Of a stretch of 56,923 bases of DNA, positions 56,337 to 56,923 are shown piece after piece. This stretch comes from Gammaproteobacteria bacterium (lineage in GTDB: Bacteria > Pseudomonadota > Gammaproteobacteria > JAKEHO01), in the NCBI GenBank assembly GCA_022614965.1, contig JAKEHO010000020.1:1-56923 (forward strand), read 5' to 3'. How positions within the stretch are numbered: position 1 is the stretch's first letter; every line of letters starts with the position of its first letter. The notes beneath the pieces are model-generated. The model saw nothing but the letters and a program-made list of their open reading frames with translations, had not been told where the DNA came from and ran no database searches. The position numbers and the translations under genes were made by a program.

Positions 56337-56399
56337 GCCTAACAACGGCATGCAGACTGACGGCGCTTCGCGCCGCAGCTGATGCCGAAGCCGTTACGC
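56337..56399 (+). mobile_element. Integron attC-like recombination site
   Basis: A 63-base imperfect palindrome with attC architecture. R'' is GCCTAAC (56337-56343), matching RYYYAAC fully. R' is GTTACGC (56393-56399), matching GTTRRRY at six of seven positions. The L boxes CGGCATGCAG and CTGATGCCG pair except for one extra base on the R'' side, the expected extrahelical base. Unpaired spacers lie between R and L boxes, and the tip is a perfect CGGCGC-TTC-GCGCCG hairpin. TAACAA and AAGC-GTTA contexts are also usual. No integrase gene is in the window. Confidence 0.75.
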
Positions 56400-56555
56400 A
56401 CCAAGCTTCGCGTGTGCGGGCCTATGTGCATGAGTGCCGTGTAGTCGTTGATATAGGAGCATCATCGCGTCGGAAATCGTGCTACACCTGACTCGTGCCA
56501 CGGTAATTCAAGCGACTGGGGGAGGCGTCTGCCTTCACAAATAGAGGAGAACACC

Positions 56556-56923
56556 ATGGCTGTGCAGCTCAATCATACTATCGTGATGGCACGTAACAAG
56601 GAGGCATCCGCGAGATTTCTCACCGAGGTTCTCGGGCTGCCCGGAGCCACCCGCTTCGGCCCGTTCCAGGTGGTCGAGATGGACAACGGCGTGAGTCTTG
56701 ACTTCTACGAGACCGACGGCGAGTTCGCCTCGCAGCACTTTGCCTTTCTGATCACCGAAGCCGAATTCGATGAGATCTACGCCCGGATCCGCGAGCGAAA
56801 CCTTGAGCACTGGGCCGACCCGGGTCAAAGCCGAGCGGGTGAGATCAACCACGATGACGGCGGTCGCGGTGTGTACTTTGCGGACCCGAACGGGCATCTC
56901 CTGGAGATCATCACCCGGCCCTA
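56556..56923 (+). CDS. Glyoxalase/VOC-family protein, cut by the window end
   Basis: About 122 codons of a VOC (vicinal oxygen chelate) protein starting MAVQLNHTIVMARNKEASARF, with the metal His near residue 7, HFAFLITEAEFDEIYARI and the C-terminal block GRGVYFADPNGHLLEIITRPY-like. Two bases of the next codon (TA) are the last in the window, so the stop may be the very next codon. A Shine-Dalgarno AGAGGAGA (56542-56549 approximately) precedes it. Its position 160 bases after the attC-like site fits a second gene cassette; VOC genes are frequent in cassettes. Substrate unknown. Confidence 0.85.
   Translation, partial: MAVQLNHTIVMARNKEASARFLTEVLGLPGATRFGPFQVVEMDNGVSLDFYETDGEFASQHFAFLITEAEFDEIYARIRERNLEHWADPGQSRAGEINHDDGGRGVYFADPNGHLLEIITRP

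Noticed and set aside
1..56923. CRISPR array, rRNA operon, insertion sequence with transposase
   Set aside because: No regularly spaced repeats, no rRNA sequence and no transposase or integrase reading frame were seen on either strand.

Overview
The window looks like chromosomal DNA of a gammaproteobacterium of moderate G+C content. The gene orders tRNA-Gln-prs-rplY-pth-ychF, rpe-gph-trpE-trpG-trpD-trpC, gcvR-bcp divergent from dapA-bamC, rlmN-pilW-rodZ-hisS-yfgM-bamB-der, pepA-holC-valS divergent from lptF-lptG, and pcnB-folK-(dNK)-panB-panC-panD are all familiar from that class. Fe-S assembly here is an iscR-led SUF operon carrying SufU, SufT and a Rieske protein, a layout I associate with Chromatiales- or Acidiferrobacter-like lineages. 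The species cannot be named from the sequence alone.

Layout. 1-4.9 kb (+): 3' part of tRNA-Gln, prs, rplY, pth, ychF, a gamma-glutamylcyclotransferase-like gene and a fuculose-phosphate-aldolase-like gene. 5.0-6.1 kb (+): a small membrane protein and a YajG-type lipoprotein. 6.2-12.7 kb (-): rpe, gph, the trpEGDC run and a secreted SMP-30-like propeller. 12.9-17.4 kb: a small membrane protein (+), then queG, a PIN-PhoH ATPase, bcp and gcvR (-). 17.5-19.6 kb (+): dapA-bamC. 19.6-28.4 kb (-): der, bamB, yfgM, hisS, rodZ, pilW, rlmN and ndk; ispG, usual between rodZ and hisS, is absent. 28.1-36.3 kb (-): cysE, then iscR-sufA-B-C-D-S-U-T-Rieske, headed by a perfect type 1 IscR site. 36.4-41.7 kb (-): pepA, holC, an uncertain small ORF and valS. 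41.9-44.6 kb: lptF-lptG (+) and a decayed RDD-family gene (-). 44.6-47.1 kb: one hydrolase gene, two gene-poor stretches and tRNA-Glu(CTC). 47.1-51.7 kb (+): pcnB, folK, a deoxynucleoside kinase and panBCD.

From about 51.8 kb to the end the window changes character. It holds a small double zinc-knuckle ORF, a truncated DUF393 fragment, a frameshifted CinA-type gene and a 191-bp element with 20-bp terminal inverted repeats. After these come a G+C-rich two-gene unit (a ubiquitin-fold MoaD-like protein with C-terminal Gly-Gly plus an Asp-box beta-propeller), a DUF2703-like cysteine-rich protein coupled to a SigZ-type sigma factor, an integron-type attC-like site directly behind the sigma gene, and the start of a glyoxalase/VOC gene cut by the window end. 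This accessory end is the most interesting part. The candidate new biology is the Cys-rich DUF2703/SigZ pair sitting on what looks like a mobile gene cassette, and the ubiquitin-like/propeller pair beside an inverted-repeat element.

All assignments come from reading translations and motifs; no database search was run.
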